This document shows positions 1 through 7,914 of a stretch of DNA of 64,000 nt, in pieces. Position 1 is the first letter of the stretch; the number at the start of each line of letters is the position of its first letter. The DNA lies in the NCBI RefSeq assembly GCF_003600835.1, contig NZ_NQYC01000001.1, positions 2,250,001 through 2,314,000 of the forward strand. Direction: 5' to 3'. Position numbers and translations under genes: made by a program. The DNA comes from Bacillus sp. PK3_68 (GTDB lineage: Bacteria; Bacillota; Bacilli; Bacillales; Domibacillaceae). The notes under the pieces are model-generated. The model was not told the DNA's origin, searched no databases, and saw only the letters and a program-made list of their open reading frames with translations.

Positions 1-943
1 AAAAGCAGCAGTCCGGCAATAAACGCCACAACTAAATAAATCGCCATCGTTTTATTCGTAAACCCATCGTAGATTGTCAGCACCGGGTACAGCAGATAAG
101 GATAATGAGAGATCCCGTATGCCAGAAAAGCGGTGAAATATTGGAGCATGACCGCTAAAAAAGCAGTGCCGTATGCCTTTCGTTTGTAAAATAAAGCAAG
201 CGCGGTAACGAAAAAGCCGAGCGAAGCAACGAACATCCAGGAAAAATCGACCATCCGGGCGAAGTGCTCAGGGTTATGTGAACGAAGAGCATAGAAGACG
301 ATAATCGCCGCGATGACCGAAGGAGCACTCCAGCCGAGCGTGTAGCGGCGGACAAGCTGTTCAGCCTTGTAATCCTCTGCCTTCCGTGCATAATATGTTA
401 AAAAAGCAGCCGATATAAATAGCACACTTACAAGAGAAATCAACACAACGCTCCATGAGTATGAACTCGTTAACAGCTCTGTCATTTTCAAGTGAACACC
501 GGTGTCCGTAATGTCCAAGAATCCCCCTCGGAAATGGTTAACACTGTCGTCAGCGAAGCTGGAATTAATACACCGGTGATTCCGTATATAAAACTATAAA
601 GCTTATTTTCTTTTGACCCGTACGTACCGAAGGCATAGTAGGAGCCGCGGATCGCCAGCAATATAATTGAAACGCTCGCTGGCACTAACAGGGCGGAACC
701 AAAGTAATAGGCCGTCTTCGGAAAAAAGCCGACGATGCCCACAAAGAAGAAAACGAGAAACACATTCGTCACTTCCCATACCGGGGAAAGATAGCGCTGA
801 ATCATTTTGTGAAGAACATGCTTCTGTCCCGTCCAATCACTGTACAGACTAAAGAAACCAGCTCCAAAATCAACAGAAGCGACGATAACATAACCGAACA
901 AAAAGAGCCACAACACACTGATACCTAACAACTCAAGAGACAT
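1..943 (-). pseudogene. cydB: Cytochrome bd oxidase subunit II, frameshifted and cut by window edge
   Basis: Membrane subunit of a cytochrome bd quinol oxidase of the YthB type; the first residues (MSLELLGISVLW, then VDFGAGFF) and the following hydrophobic helices match that family. Starting at 943, the frame runs 151 codons and stops at 488 just after TISEG. If one G is added to the run of five C (plus strand) at 523-527, the frame continues as TISEGGFLDITDTG and stays open with good membrane helices to base 1. I therefore read it as one gene with a one-base deletion, real or a sequencing error, whose 3' end lies outside the window. The start overlaps the end of cydA by 11 bases, so the two are translationally coupled. 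Family assignment is from recognised sequence; the frameshift is seen directly. Confidence 0.85.
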
Positions 944-2270
944 GTAAATTCCCCCTTGCCTCTAGTTCCTCCTCTGCAGGATTGTTCTTAAACATGTTGC
1001 GCAGGACCACGACTGCCCCTACACCTAGAAGAACATATAAAGCACCGAATGCCATAATCATTGTATCCACATGAGGAGAAGACGTAGCCGCTTCCACTGT
1101 TTTCAAATAGCCACGTAAGATCCATGGCTGACGGCCCACTTCAGCGAAAATCCAGCCGACCTCAATGGCGATCAATGAAAGCGGAGCAGACAGCACAACC
1201 GCTCTCAGCAGCCATTTATTATACATCTTCTTTGGCTTCCATTTTGACAACACAACATAAGTGAAAGAAATCAAGAGCAACACCATGCCTAATGTGACCA
1301 TAACATCGAACAAGTAATGAATATACAACGGCGGACGTTCATCTTCTGGAAACTCATTAAGCCCGACCACCTCCGTGCTTGGCAAGCTCCCTGCTAAAAT
1401 GCTTAAAGCCCATGGAATTTTGACCGCACCGCTCACCTTTTGTTCTTCATCCAATTTCCCGAACAAAATTAGCGGGGCTTCTCCTTCCGTTTCAAAGTGC
1501 CACTCTGCGGCAGCAAGTTTCTCCGGCTGGTATTCTGCCAAGAACTTTCCGGATAAATCGCCGACAAGCGCCGTAGCGATTGAAAAAACTAATGCAGGAA
1601 TTAATGTGATCCGCAACGCTTTTTTATAATAGCTATGCTTTCTGCCGCGAAGCAGATGATAAGCGGCAAGCGCCGCTAATATAAAGGCGGACGTCATGTA
1701 TGCCGATACGAGCACATGCCCTACTTTCGTTGGGACGGCCGGATTAAACATTGCTTTAAGCGGTTCAACGTTCACAAACACTCCGTTGACAAGATCAAAC
1801 CCTTGCGGTGTGTTCATAAACGCATTTACAGCTGTAATGAAAAAAGCGGACATGGAAGAGCCGATTACAACCGGAACAAGCAGCAGCAAGTGAAGTTTCG
1901 GATTCTTAAACCGGTCCCATGTGTATAAGTAAATCCCTAAAAAGATCGCTTCAAAGAAAAAGGCGAACGTTTCCATAAAAAGCGGCAGCGCGATTAACTG
2001 TCCCGCTTGTTCCATAAAGGAAGGCCAGAGCAGACTGAGCTGCAGCCCAATCGCTGTCCCGGTTACAACTCCGACCGCAACGGTAATCGTAAATCCCCGT
2101 GTCCAGCGGCGGGCGAGCAATAAGTAGTGAGCATCATTATGCTTCAATCCCATCCACTGGGCGAGCGCGATCATCACCGGCACGCCGACACCGATCGTAG
2201 CGAACAAAATATGAAAAGCGAGTGTCATCTCGGTTAATATACGACTATATAAAACAGCATCATATGACAT
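933..2270 (-). CDS. cydA: Cytochrome bd quinol oxidase subunit I
   Basis: Heme-bearing subunit of the cytochrome bd oxidase (YthA type), which passes electrons from quinol to oxygen at the cytoplasmic membrane. It is 445 aa with about nine hydrophobic helices. Expected ligands are visible: His20 (FHILFA), Glu100 and Glu107 (METFAFFFE), His185 (KVGHVLVSAY), Met325 (FDVMVTLGM) and the GRQPW motif at 380-384. The quinol loop is short. The ATG has a strong site AGGAGGGGG whose first bases are the stop codon of a 26-codon ORF upstream. In its promoter is a palindrome also present before the sulfide operon (2441-2458). Bd oxidases of this kind resist sulfide and cyanide; whether this one does is inferred. 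Confidence 0.93.
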   Translation of the reverse strand: MSYDAVLYSRILTEMTLAFHILFATIGVGVPVMIALAQWMGLKHNDAHYLLLARRWTRGFTITVAVGVVTGTAIGLQLSLLWPSFMEQAGQLIALPLFMETFAFFFEAIFLGIYLYTWDRFKNPKLHLLLLVPVVIGSSMSAFFITAVNAFMNTPQGFDLVNGVFVNVEPLKAMFNPAVPTKVGHVLVSAYMTSAFILAALAAYHLLRGRKHSYYKKALRITLIPALVFSIATALVGDLSGKFLAEYQPEKLAAAEWHFETEGEAPLILFGKLDEEQKVSGAVKIPWALSILAGSLPSTEVVGLNEFPEDERPPLYIHYLFDVMVTLGMVLLLISFTYVVLSKWKPKKMYNKWLLRAVVLSAPLSLIAIEVGWIFAEVGRQPWILRGYLKTVEAATSSPHVDTMIMAFGALYVLLGVGAVVVLRNMFKNNPAEEELEARGNLHVS

Positions 2271-2281
2271 ATTTCCCCCTC

Positions 2282-2362
2282 CTAGATCATCATCAAGCTG
2301 AGTATACTACCAAGAGCTACCATCATCGCTGTCCAGAAATAAGCTGTTTCTCTTTTTTTCAT
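2282..2362 (-). CDS. 26-aa single-helix membrane peptide before cydA (CydS/CydX-like candidate)
   Basis: A short ORF of 26 codons (begins MKKRETAYFW, ends SLMMI) with a good ribosome site AAGGAAGAG eight bases upstream. Two lysines and an arginine are followed by one hydrophobic stretch, the layout of small single-helix subunits. Its TAG stop is part of the cydA ribosome site, which implies coupled translation. Known bd oxidases carry such small subunits (CydX in proteobacteria, CydS in Geobacillus), so a third oxidase subunit is the likely role. I see no convincing residue match to those families; the assignment rests on size, topology and position. Confidence 0.55.
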   Translation of the reverse strand: MKKRETAYFWTAMMVALGSILSLMMI

Positions 2363-2440
2363 CGTATCTCTTCCTTTCTACTGTGATTGATAAGAAATCG
2401 CCTTTCCCTTTCAGTATAGAAAGAAAGCGAGCACCGAGAC

Positions 2441-2458
2441 ATAGGGGCATCCCCCTAT
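2441..2458. promoter_or_regulatory. G-tract palindrome in cyd promoter region
   Basis: On the minus strand this reads ATAGGGGGATGCCCCTAT, an inverted repeat about 80 bases before the 26-codon ORF that leads the cyd operon. Sixteen of 18 bases match the site before sqr at 7735-7752. The form (AT ends, G-tract, C-tract) resembles operators of CsoR/CstR-type repressors; the binding protein is not encoded in the window, so its identity is inferred. Confidence 0.5.
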
Positions 2459-2508
2459 CCCTCTCGCGTTTTTGACTACTTTATGAAGGTTTGGAGCGAA
2501 AGCATAAA

Positions 2509-2545
2509 AAGAGGATGTTCCTATGTTGCTTTGGAACATCCTCTT
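2509..2545 (-). terminator. Terminator of the two-component operon
   Basis: A 13-bp perfect inverted repeat (2509-2521 and 2533-2545) lies 21 bases past the response-regulator stop. Read on the minus strand it is followed by TTTTTAT, a standard intrinsic terminator that separates the regulator genes from the cyd operon. Confidence 0.85.
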
Positions 2546-2566
2546 GAACACGATAGCCAGCGTTCT

Positions 2567-3202
2567 TTAATGAATATCGGAAAAATAGTTTTTAATGCCA
2601 TATTGAATCATTTCATGTTTTTGCTTCAAATCCAGCTTGTTCATAATATTCGCTTTATGATTTTCGACGGTTTTTGCGCTAATATGCAGCTTTTCAGCGA
2701 TTTCTTTATTCGTATAACCGAGCACCGTCAGCCGCAAAACCTCCTGCTCTCTTAGTGTTAACGGGGAAGACGGCTTTTCTTTTTCTTTCATCATCTTGTC
2801 AATTTGCTCTTCGCTTAAGTCGGTTCGGTAATAACGGTGCCCTTGATGCACATTATAAATTGCTTCATACAAATCACTCCCTTGGCTTTTCTTTAAAATA
2901 TAGCCATGGGCTCCCGACTGGATCGCCTTGCGAATATACGCCTCTTCATCGTGCATCGTTAACAGCACGACTTTCATAGTTGGCTGCTGCTGAAGAAGCT
3001 GTTTCGTTGTTGTAAACCCATCCAGTCCATTCGGCATGGAAATGTCCATCAAGACGACATCCGGCTCTTTCTGCATCGCCAGAACGAGCGCTTCGTGACC
3101 GTCTCCTGCATCAGCCGCCACTTCAATATCCGCATAGCTTTCTAACAGTAAAATGATCCCTTTCCTGATTAAATCATGATCATCAACTACCATGACTTTC
3201 AT
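2567..3202 (-). CDS. NarL/LuxR-family response regulator
   Basis: Two-component response regulator of 211 aa. The N-terminal receiver domain (about 1-120) has the acidic pair DD at 7-8 and the phosphoacceptor Asp53 (VLMDISMP); the C-terminal LuxR-type helix-turn-helix (about 145-205) has LTLREQEVLRLTVLG and KEIAEKLHISAKTVENH. I place the start at 3202, where GGGGAAGAG precedes ATG; an ATG seven codons upstream lacks a ribosome site. It overlaps the sensor kinase gene by 20 bases. Its target is unknown; the bd oxidase operon directly downstream is a natural candidate. Confidence 0.9.
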   Translation of the reverse strand: MKVMVVDDHDLIRKGIILLLESYADIEVAADAGDGHEALVLAMQKEPDVVLMDISMPNGLDGFTTTKQLLQQQPTMKVVLLTMHDEEAYIRKAIQSGAHGYILKKSQGSDLYEAIYNVHQGHRYYRTDLSEEQIDKMMKEKEKPSSPLTLREQEVLRLTVLGYTNKEIAEKLHISAKTVENHKANIMNKLDLKQKHEMIQYGIKNYFSDIH

Positions 3203-4235
3203 CGATCTCTTCCCCGCTTTCATCTAACATCATTTTCGCTAAAATGGTTGTTCCTTTACCCGGTGCGGATTCAATATGAAAATGGCCGTTCAGCTGCTCG
3301 ATCCGCTCACGCATATGTTCTAGCCCGAGCCCGCCTTTGGCCTGTTCTAGATCAAAGCCCTTCCCATCATCATGGACTTCTACAATCAATCGCCCTTGAT
3401 CTTCTACGAGCAATAAATAGACTTTTTTCGCTTCTGCATACTTCACGATATTATGAAGACCCTCTTGTATAACTCGGTAGACATTGATCTCCACTGCCGA
3501 GGGCAACCGGCCGCTAATATTGGTCTTCAGTTCAATCGATAAAGAAGAAGTGGATTGAACTGTATGGATTAACGTTTCCAACGCGGAAACGAGTCCCAGC
3601 CCGTCCAAGCTCGTCGGCCGAAGCTGGTGGGAATACGCTTTAATGTCTGACATCGCGCGCTGGAGCTCTGCCCGCACCTCATTAACATAATCATGAAGCC
3701 GCTCATCAGCCTGAATGGTCGATTCAATCGCCTGCAATGCAACAGAGATAGTGTAGAGCGACTGACTGATTCCATCATGAAGCTCATGAGCCAGCCGCTT
3801 ATGCTCCCGCTCCTGCACCTCGATCAAACGCTTAATCATCATTTTCGACAGCCGGACTTCCTCTTCCTTTTGCCGCAGGGTTTGATCGCGCAATACGAGC
3901 AAATACTCTTTTTCTTGGTGGTCCTGATCCTGGTAAATCAAAGCCGTACTCATCTCGACGTCAAGCTTTTTTCCGTGGTAAACAGGCATTTGCGATAAAA
4001 AATATGGCACTTCATTGCGTGCAATTAAATAACAGCGGTTTTCGCCCGCTTCAGCCTTTCGTTCCTTACAATAAGAGCAAAAAGGAACATGCTCGCCGAC
4101 CGCCCAGCCAGTGAGCCGACCGGCTGCAGGGTTCATCAGCAAGATTTCACGGTTTTGATCCATAACGATAATGCCGTCTTGAATATATTCAAATATTTGA
4201 TTCAAGTATTTTGGGTCTACCGGATACTGTTCCAT
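3183..4235 (-). CDS. Soluble PAS sensor histidine kinase with NreB-like cysteines
   Basis: Cytoplasmic sensor kinase partner of the NarL-type regulator, without membrane segments. I choose ATG at 4235 (MEQYPVDP) because AAAGGA lies eight bases before it; a GTG ten codons upstream has none. The N-terminal PAS domain (about 10-120) is followed by a HisKA_3 dimerisation domain (HELAHELHDG type motif, phosphoacceptor His) and a C-terminal ATPase with N, G1 (DDGKGFD) and G2 (GGLGLEHM) boxes. In the PAS domain three cysteines have the spacing C-x2-C-x11-C. This equals the first three iron-sulfur ligands of the oxygen sensor NreB, but the fourth position is Ile. Oxygen, nitrogen-oxide or sulfur sensing is plausible but not shown. 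Confidence 0.85.
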   Translation of the reverse strand: MEQYPVDPKYLNQIFEYIQDGIIVMDQNREILLMNPAAGRLTGWAVGEHVPFCSYCKERKAEAGENRCYLIARNEVPYFLSQMPVYHGKKLDVEMSTALIYQDQDHQEKEYLLVLRDQTLRQKEEEVRLSKMMIKRLIEVQEREHKRLAHELHDGISQSLYTISVALQAIESTIQADERLHDYVNEVRAELQRAMSDIKAYSHQLRPTSLDGLGLVSALETLIHTVQSTSSLSIELKTNISGRLPSAVEINVYRVIQEGLHNIVKYAEAKKVYLLLVEDQGRLIVEVHDDGKGFDLEQAKGGLGLEHMRERIEQLNGHFHIESAPGKGTTILAKMMLDESGEEIDESHGS

Positions 4236-4279
4236 TGGCCTGATCCTTTCATTTTTCTTTTCCACTATTGTAAGCGAAA

Positions 4280-4310
4280 AACCGCCGGTGATTCACGTCT
4301 GCCGGCGGTT
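4280..4310 (-). terminator. Terminator of the sqr-cstB operon
   Basis: GC-rich hairpin with arms AACCGCCGG (4280-4288) and CCGGCGGTT (4302-4310). On the minus strand it ends in TTTTTCGC. It lies about 115 bases past the cstB stop and before the sensor kinase gene. Confidence 0.75.
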
Positions 4311-4425
4311 TCGTTTATTCTTTTATGTCGGTCCTCCCAAGGAGAAGATTGATTTCCGCTTCTTGATCAACGATATGCTTTCTTAAAACTGATTGAACAA
4401 GCAACTGTCTTGTAGGAAAGAACCG

Positions 4426-5835
4426 TTATTTTACGAGCTGTGGCACGTCTTTCTTCCAGCGTGAAAAGCCCCCTAAAAGGTTTTTTATCTCTTTGAATCC
4501 ATTCGCCTGTAAAATGCTCGCCGCAATCGCAGACCGCACACCTGAACCGCATTGAATAAGAAGCGGCTGATCTTGCGGCACTTCCTCTAAGCGATCCGGC
4601 AGTGTGCCGAGCATCATGTGAACGGCTCCCGGAATATGTCCGGCGTCCCATTCTGATTGATTCCGGACATCCAGTACAGCCACTTCTCCTTTTTCTACTG
4701 CTTCCTGCATTTCCACAGGCTCTACATTCATATAACTTTCTAATTTAGAAGCTTGAACTAAAGCGGTTTTCACATTCATATAGCCTTCTATACGGTCGAT
4801 CCCAATGGAGCGAAGCCCTATTAATATCTCAGAAAGTTGACCTTCCTCAATCAACAGATAAAGCGGGGCTTCATAGTTCACGAGCCAGCCAGCCCAGTTT
4901 GTAAATGATTTATTAAACGGAATATTTACCGTTCCTGGAATATGTTCTTTAGCAAATTCAGCCGCCGAACGCGTATCAATAACCATATCTTGCTTAAGCC
5001 ATTCATGAAGGGCAGAAGCATCCATCTCTTCAACAGGCACCGTCACATTCTTCAGCAAAGCCGGACCAACTTTGTTCACATGCTTCATGATAGCGAAATA
5101 CTTAGGAGGCTCAGGCTGGCCATCGAGCAAAGCTTTCACAAAAGCCGCTTCATCGTTACATTTCATTGCCCAGTTAAACATCTTTTCATAGCCGACTGTC
5201 GAGGAGGGAATCGCCCCTAATGCTTTACCACACGCGCTTCCCGCTCCATGAGCCGGCCATACTTGTAAATAGTCAGGAAGCTGCTTAAAGCGTTGAATAG
5301 AGGTAAACATTTGCTTTGCCCCTTGATCTGCTGTTCCGCTGTACCCTGCTGCTTTTTCCAATAAGTCGGGGCGGCCCACATCACCGACAAACACAAAGTC
5401 GCCGGTAAAAATCCCCATTGGACGATCGGCACCGCCGCCGTGATCTGTCAGGATAAAAGAAATGCTTTCTGGTGTGTGCCCCGGTGTATGCATCACTTCC
5501 AATGTGAGGTTTCCGACTTTAAACGTATCACCATCTTTCAACAGCTGATGATCAATCCTTTCAAGATTTTGGTATTTCCAATTTTCGTCCCCTTCATCGG
5601 ATACATACATTTTTGCCCCAAACCGTTCGGCTATCTCACGAGAACCTGCCACAAAGTCCGCATGGATGTGTGTTTCTGCTGCAGCTGTCAGCTTCAGCCC
5701 TTCTTTGTTAGCCGTCTCGACATATTGTTCAATATTGCGGGATGCATCAATAACAAGTGATTCCCCTGTTTTTTGACAGCCGATTAAATACGAAGCATGA
5801 GCTAGCTTTTCATCATAAAAATAACGCAATAACAT
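4426..5835 (-). CDS. cstB: Persulfide dioxygenase-rhodanese fusion (CstB-like)
   Basis: Multidomain sulfur enzyme of 469 aa. Residues 1-240 are a metallo-beta-lactamase-fold persulfide dioxygenase with metal-binding motifs THIHAD (55-60), HTPGH (116-120), D152 and PAHG (194-197). Residues about 270-365 are a rhodanese-like domain without an active cysteine. Residues about 370-469 are a rhodanese with active-site Cys429 in QCGSGVRS. This is the order in Staphylococcus CstB, which turns persulfides made by sulfide:quinone reductase into thiosulfate or sulfite. I use ATG at 5835, with AGGGAGA nine bases before it, rather than a GTG three codons upstream that would sit on the ribosome site. Last gene of the operon. 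Confidence 0.9.
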   Translation of the reverse strand: MLLRYFYDEKLAHASYLIGCQKTGESLVIDASRNIEQYVETANKEGLKLTAAAETHIHADFVAGSREIAERFGAKMYVSDEGDENWKYQNLERIDHQLLKDGDTFKVGNLTLEVMHTPGHTPESISFILTDHGGGADRPMGIFTGDFVFVGDVGRPDLLEKAAGYSGTADQGAKQMFTSIQRFKQLPDYLQVWPAHGAGSACGKALGAIPSSTVGYEKMFNWAMKCNDEAAFVKALLDGQPEPPKYFAIMKHVNKVGPALLKNVTVPVEEMDASALHEWLKQDMVIDTRSAAEFAKEHIPGTVNIPFNKSFTNWAGWLVNYEAPLYLLIEEGQLSEILIGLRSIGIDRIEGYMNVKTALVQASKLESYMNVEPVEMQEAVEKGEVAVLDVRNQSEWDAGHIPGAVHMMLGTLPDRLEEVPQDQPLLIQCGSGVRSAIAASILQANGFKEIKNLLGGFSRWKKDVPQLVK

Positions 5836-5862
5836 GTCCGTCACTCTCCCTGTTTTCTGCTT

Positions 5863-6414
5863 CTATTGAGTCTTTTTAGGCAATGTTTCAATCAGTGCTT
5901 GCACATAAGATAATACTCGCTGCACCGATGGATCTTTCATCCACTTTAATACGGTAAAGAGAGAAATATGCTGTGCATTCGCCTCTGCTTTTGCTTGTAC
6001 TTCTTCCCATAGAGATTGACCTTTTTCCACTTTCTCACGAATCGGTTCTGTATATTCTTCCACACTATTTTGCAAATAAGCGATGGACTTTTCATCAGCT
6101 AATACATTTTCCACAAATCGAACAACTGTCTCCAGCTTTTCCATCAGTTCTAACAATAGAGGCAGTTTCTCCAGCAAACGAAGGGCAGCTTCCAGTGTGT
6201 TCATATCGATATTTATACCGTCAATCTTCTTTTTCACTTTTTCCATCGTATGTTCATCTTCCAGAACAGATTGTCCAAAGGTTAATAACTGGTCTGCCTG
6301 CTCTATCTTTGCTGTTAAATCGGGCAGTTTTTCAATCAGCTTTTGAAGAGAAGCCTGCACTTCCGGTTTGTTTAACTCATCGACCCAGTCCTGTTTTGAA
6401 ATTGAAACCGTCAT
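5863..6414 (-). CDS. DUF1641 family protein of the sulfide operon
   Basis: A 183-aa mostly helical, acidic protein with heptad-like leucines (LRLLEKLPLLLELMEKLE), resembling DUF1641 proteins, which in Bacillales often sit next to sulfide:quinone or other FAD-dependent oxidoreductases. No catalytic motif is visible; an accessory or partner role to the neighbouring reductase is inferred from position only. The start at 6414 is preceded by GGAGAG; upstream in-frame codons overlap the end of sqr and have no ribosome site. Spacing is 23 bases from sqr and 27 bases to cstB, so the three form one transcript. Confidence 0.8.
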   Translation of the reverse strand: MTVSISKQDWVDELNKPEVQASLQKLIEKLPDLTAKIEQADQLLTFGQSVLEDEHTMEKVKKKIDGINIDMNTLEAALRLLEKLPLLLELMEKLETVVRFVENVLADEKSIAYLQNSVEEYTEPIREKVEKGQSLWEEVQAKAEANAQHISLFTVLKWMKDPSVQRVLSYVQALIETLPKKTQ

Positions 6415-6437
6415 TTCTCTCCACTCCCTTCCCGCTG

Positions 6438-7631
6438 TTACATAATCCCTTTCAACATGCCATCCCAATACATAATGGGCAGCAAATCTTTTTTCATCAT
6501 ATACATACTGCGTCTTTCTTTCGCCTGATTGATCGGAAAAGATTCGCTCGGTATTTTTCCATATTTAAACTCCGCTAATACTAAGCTATTGTAGCCTGTT
6601 ACAAGTGGACAAGAGCTGTACCCATCATATGCTGCCTTCATCGGCTCTTCTTTTATGAGGGCAAGCATATTTTCCGCTACAACTGGAGCCTGCTTACGGA
6701 TCGCTGCGCCGGTTTTGGACGTTGGCAGATCCGCACAATCGCCAAGGGCAAACACATTTTCATACTTATGGTGCTGAAGTGTATTTGGATGAACATCGAC
6801 CCAGCCTGCTTCCCCTGCTAAAGAGCTTTCACGGATAAAGCCAGGCGCGCGCATGGGCGGAGTGACATGGAGCATGTCGTATTTCACTGTTGTTTGCTTT
6901 TTCGTATCTATATTTTCAAATACCGCTTCTTTTTGGGCTGACCGGATTTCAACTAAGTTTTCACGAAAGCGGGCATCAATTTTTTTGCGGGCCACCACTT
7001 TTTCTAATGTTTCACGGTATTTCTGAACATCAAAAATCGCCGGGTTGGCCGAACCAAAAATAACGTTTGTCTGTTCTCTAAACCCCGTGCGGCTAAAATG
7101 ATCTTCCGCCAAATACATAATTTTTTGCGGAGCTCCCCCGCATTTTACTGGTGTGGCCGGATGCGTAAACACGGCATTGCCGCCTTTAAATGTGCGGATC
7201 GCTTCCCACGTATAATCTGTATACTCATACGAATAGTTGCTGCAGACTCCGCCTTTGCCGAGGGCTTCTCTCAAGCCTTTCACGCCCTCCCAGTGGATTT
7301 CGATTCCAGCTGCTACAACTAAATAATCGTAAGAAAGAGACTCCCGATTCGCTAACTGAATCTTATTTTCTTCAGGAGTAAAAGAAGCAACGGCTTGTTG
7401 TATCCAAACGGCTCCTTCCGGAATAACCTCCTCCATGCTGCGTTCTGTATCTTCTTTCTTGGCTGCTCCCCCGCCAACTAACGTCCACAGCGGCTGATAA
7501 TAATGCTTATCTGCTGGATCAATAATGGCTACATCGTTCGCAAGCGATTTTATTCCATTCAACAATCTAGCAGCGGTGCTAATGCCTGCTGAGCCCCCGC
7601 CAACGATGACAATACGATAGTGTTCACTCAT
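6438..7631 (-). CDS. sqr: Sulfide:quinone oxidoreductase
   Basis: FAD-dependent enzyme of 397 aa that oxidises sulfide to persulfide and passes electrons to the quinone pool at the membrane. The N-terminal dinucleotide fold is IVIVGGGSAG (7-16), and the second FAD motif is ALGDCADLP (295-303). Likely redox cysteines are Cys164 (PVKCGG) and Cys341 (SSCPLVTGY); Cys130 is also present. The start has GGGAGGAAG upstream. It leads an operon with a DUF1641 gene and cstB, the set controlled by the persulfide sensor CstR in staphylococci, and a matching palindrome lies in its promoter. Confidence 0.9.
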   Translation of the reverse strand: MSEHYRIVIVGGGSAGISTAARLLNGIKSLANDVAIIDPADKHYYQPLWTLVGGGAAKKEDTERSMEEVIPEGAVWIQQAVASFTPEENKIQLANRESLSYDYLVVAAGIEIHWEGVKGLREALGKGGVCSNYSYEYTDYTWEAIRTFKGGNAVFTHPATPVKCGGAPQKIMYLAEDHFSRTGFREQTNVIFGSANPAIFDVQKYRETLEKVVARKKIDARFRENLVEIRSAQKEAVFENIDTKKQTTVKYDMLHVTPPMRAPGFIRESSLAGEAGWVDVHPNTLQHHKYENVFALGDCADLPTSKTGAAIRKQAPVVAENMLALIKEEPMKAAYDGYSSCPLVTGYNSLVLAEFKYGKIPSESFPINQAKERRSMYMMKKDLLPIMYWDGMLKGIM

Positions 7632-7733
7632 CTTTATCTTCCTCCCAGTTAGAATAATGACAAGTACAAGCTCTGTCCCTGTGAGTAACTCTGTGCTTAT
7701 ATATTCATGATAGAAGATACTTATTCGTGATAC

Positions 7734-7753
7734 TATAGGGGGTTCCCCCTATA
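7734..7753. promoter_or_regulatory. Perfect G-tract operator before sqr
   Basis: A perfect 9-bp inverted repeat, TATAGGGGG and CCCCCTATA, separated by two bases. Read on the minus strand, its right end merges with a possible -10 (TATAGT), and the 17 bases before that hexamer hold nearly the whole palindrome. A protein bound here would block the promoter. The pattern suits a CsoR/CstR-type repressor; no such gene is in the window. Confidence 0.6.
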
Positions 7754-7786
7754 TTTAATAGAGCCAGCTTTTTCTGAAATAAAAAA

Positions 7787-7840
7787 ACTCCTTTGTAGAA
7801 GTTGATTTGTTACTAACAAACAAATCTTCTACAAAGAAGT
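7787..7840 (-). terminator. Terminator after mdh / end of eut operon
   Basis: Arms of 15 bases (7787-7801 and 7826-7840, one mismatch) with a further inner pairing, followed on the minus strand by seven T. It lies 75 bases past the mdh stop and ends the long ethanolamine operon before the sqr promoter. Confidence 0.85.
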
Positions 7841-7914
7841 TTCCACTTTAACTATTAAACTGCAAGAGGGCCTTGATTTTCTGCTCTCCTCAACCATGCT
7901 GCGAATAGTTTCTA

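Noticed and set aside
5973-6578. 201-codon ORF on the plus strand
   Set aside because: Antisense to the DUF1641 gene and the end of sqr, both of which have family matches and ribosome sites.
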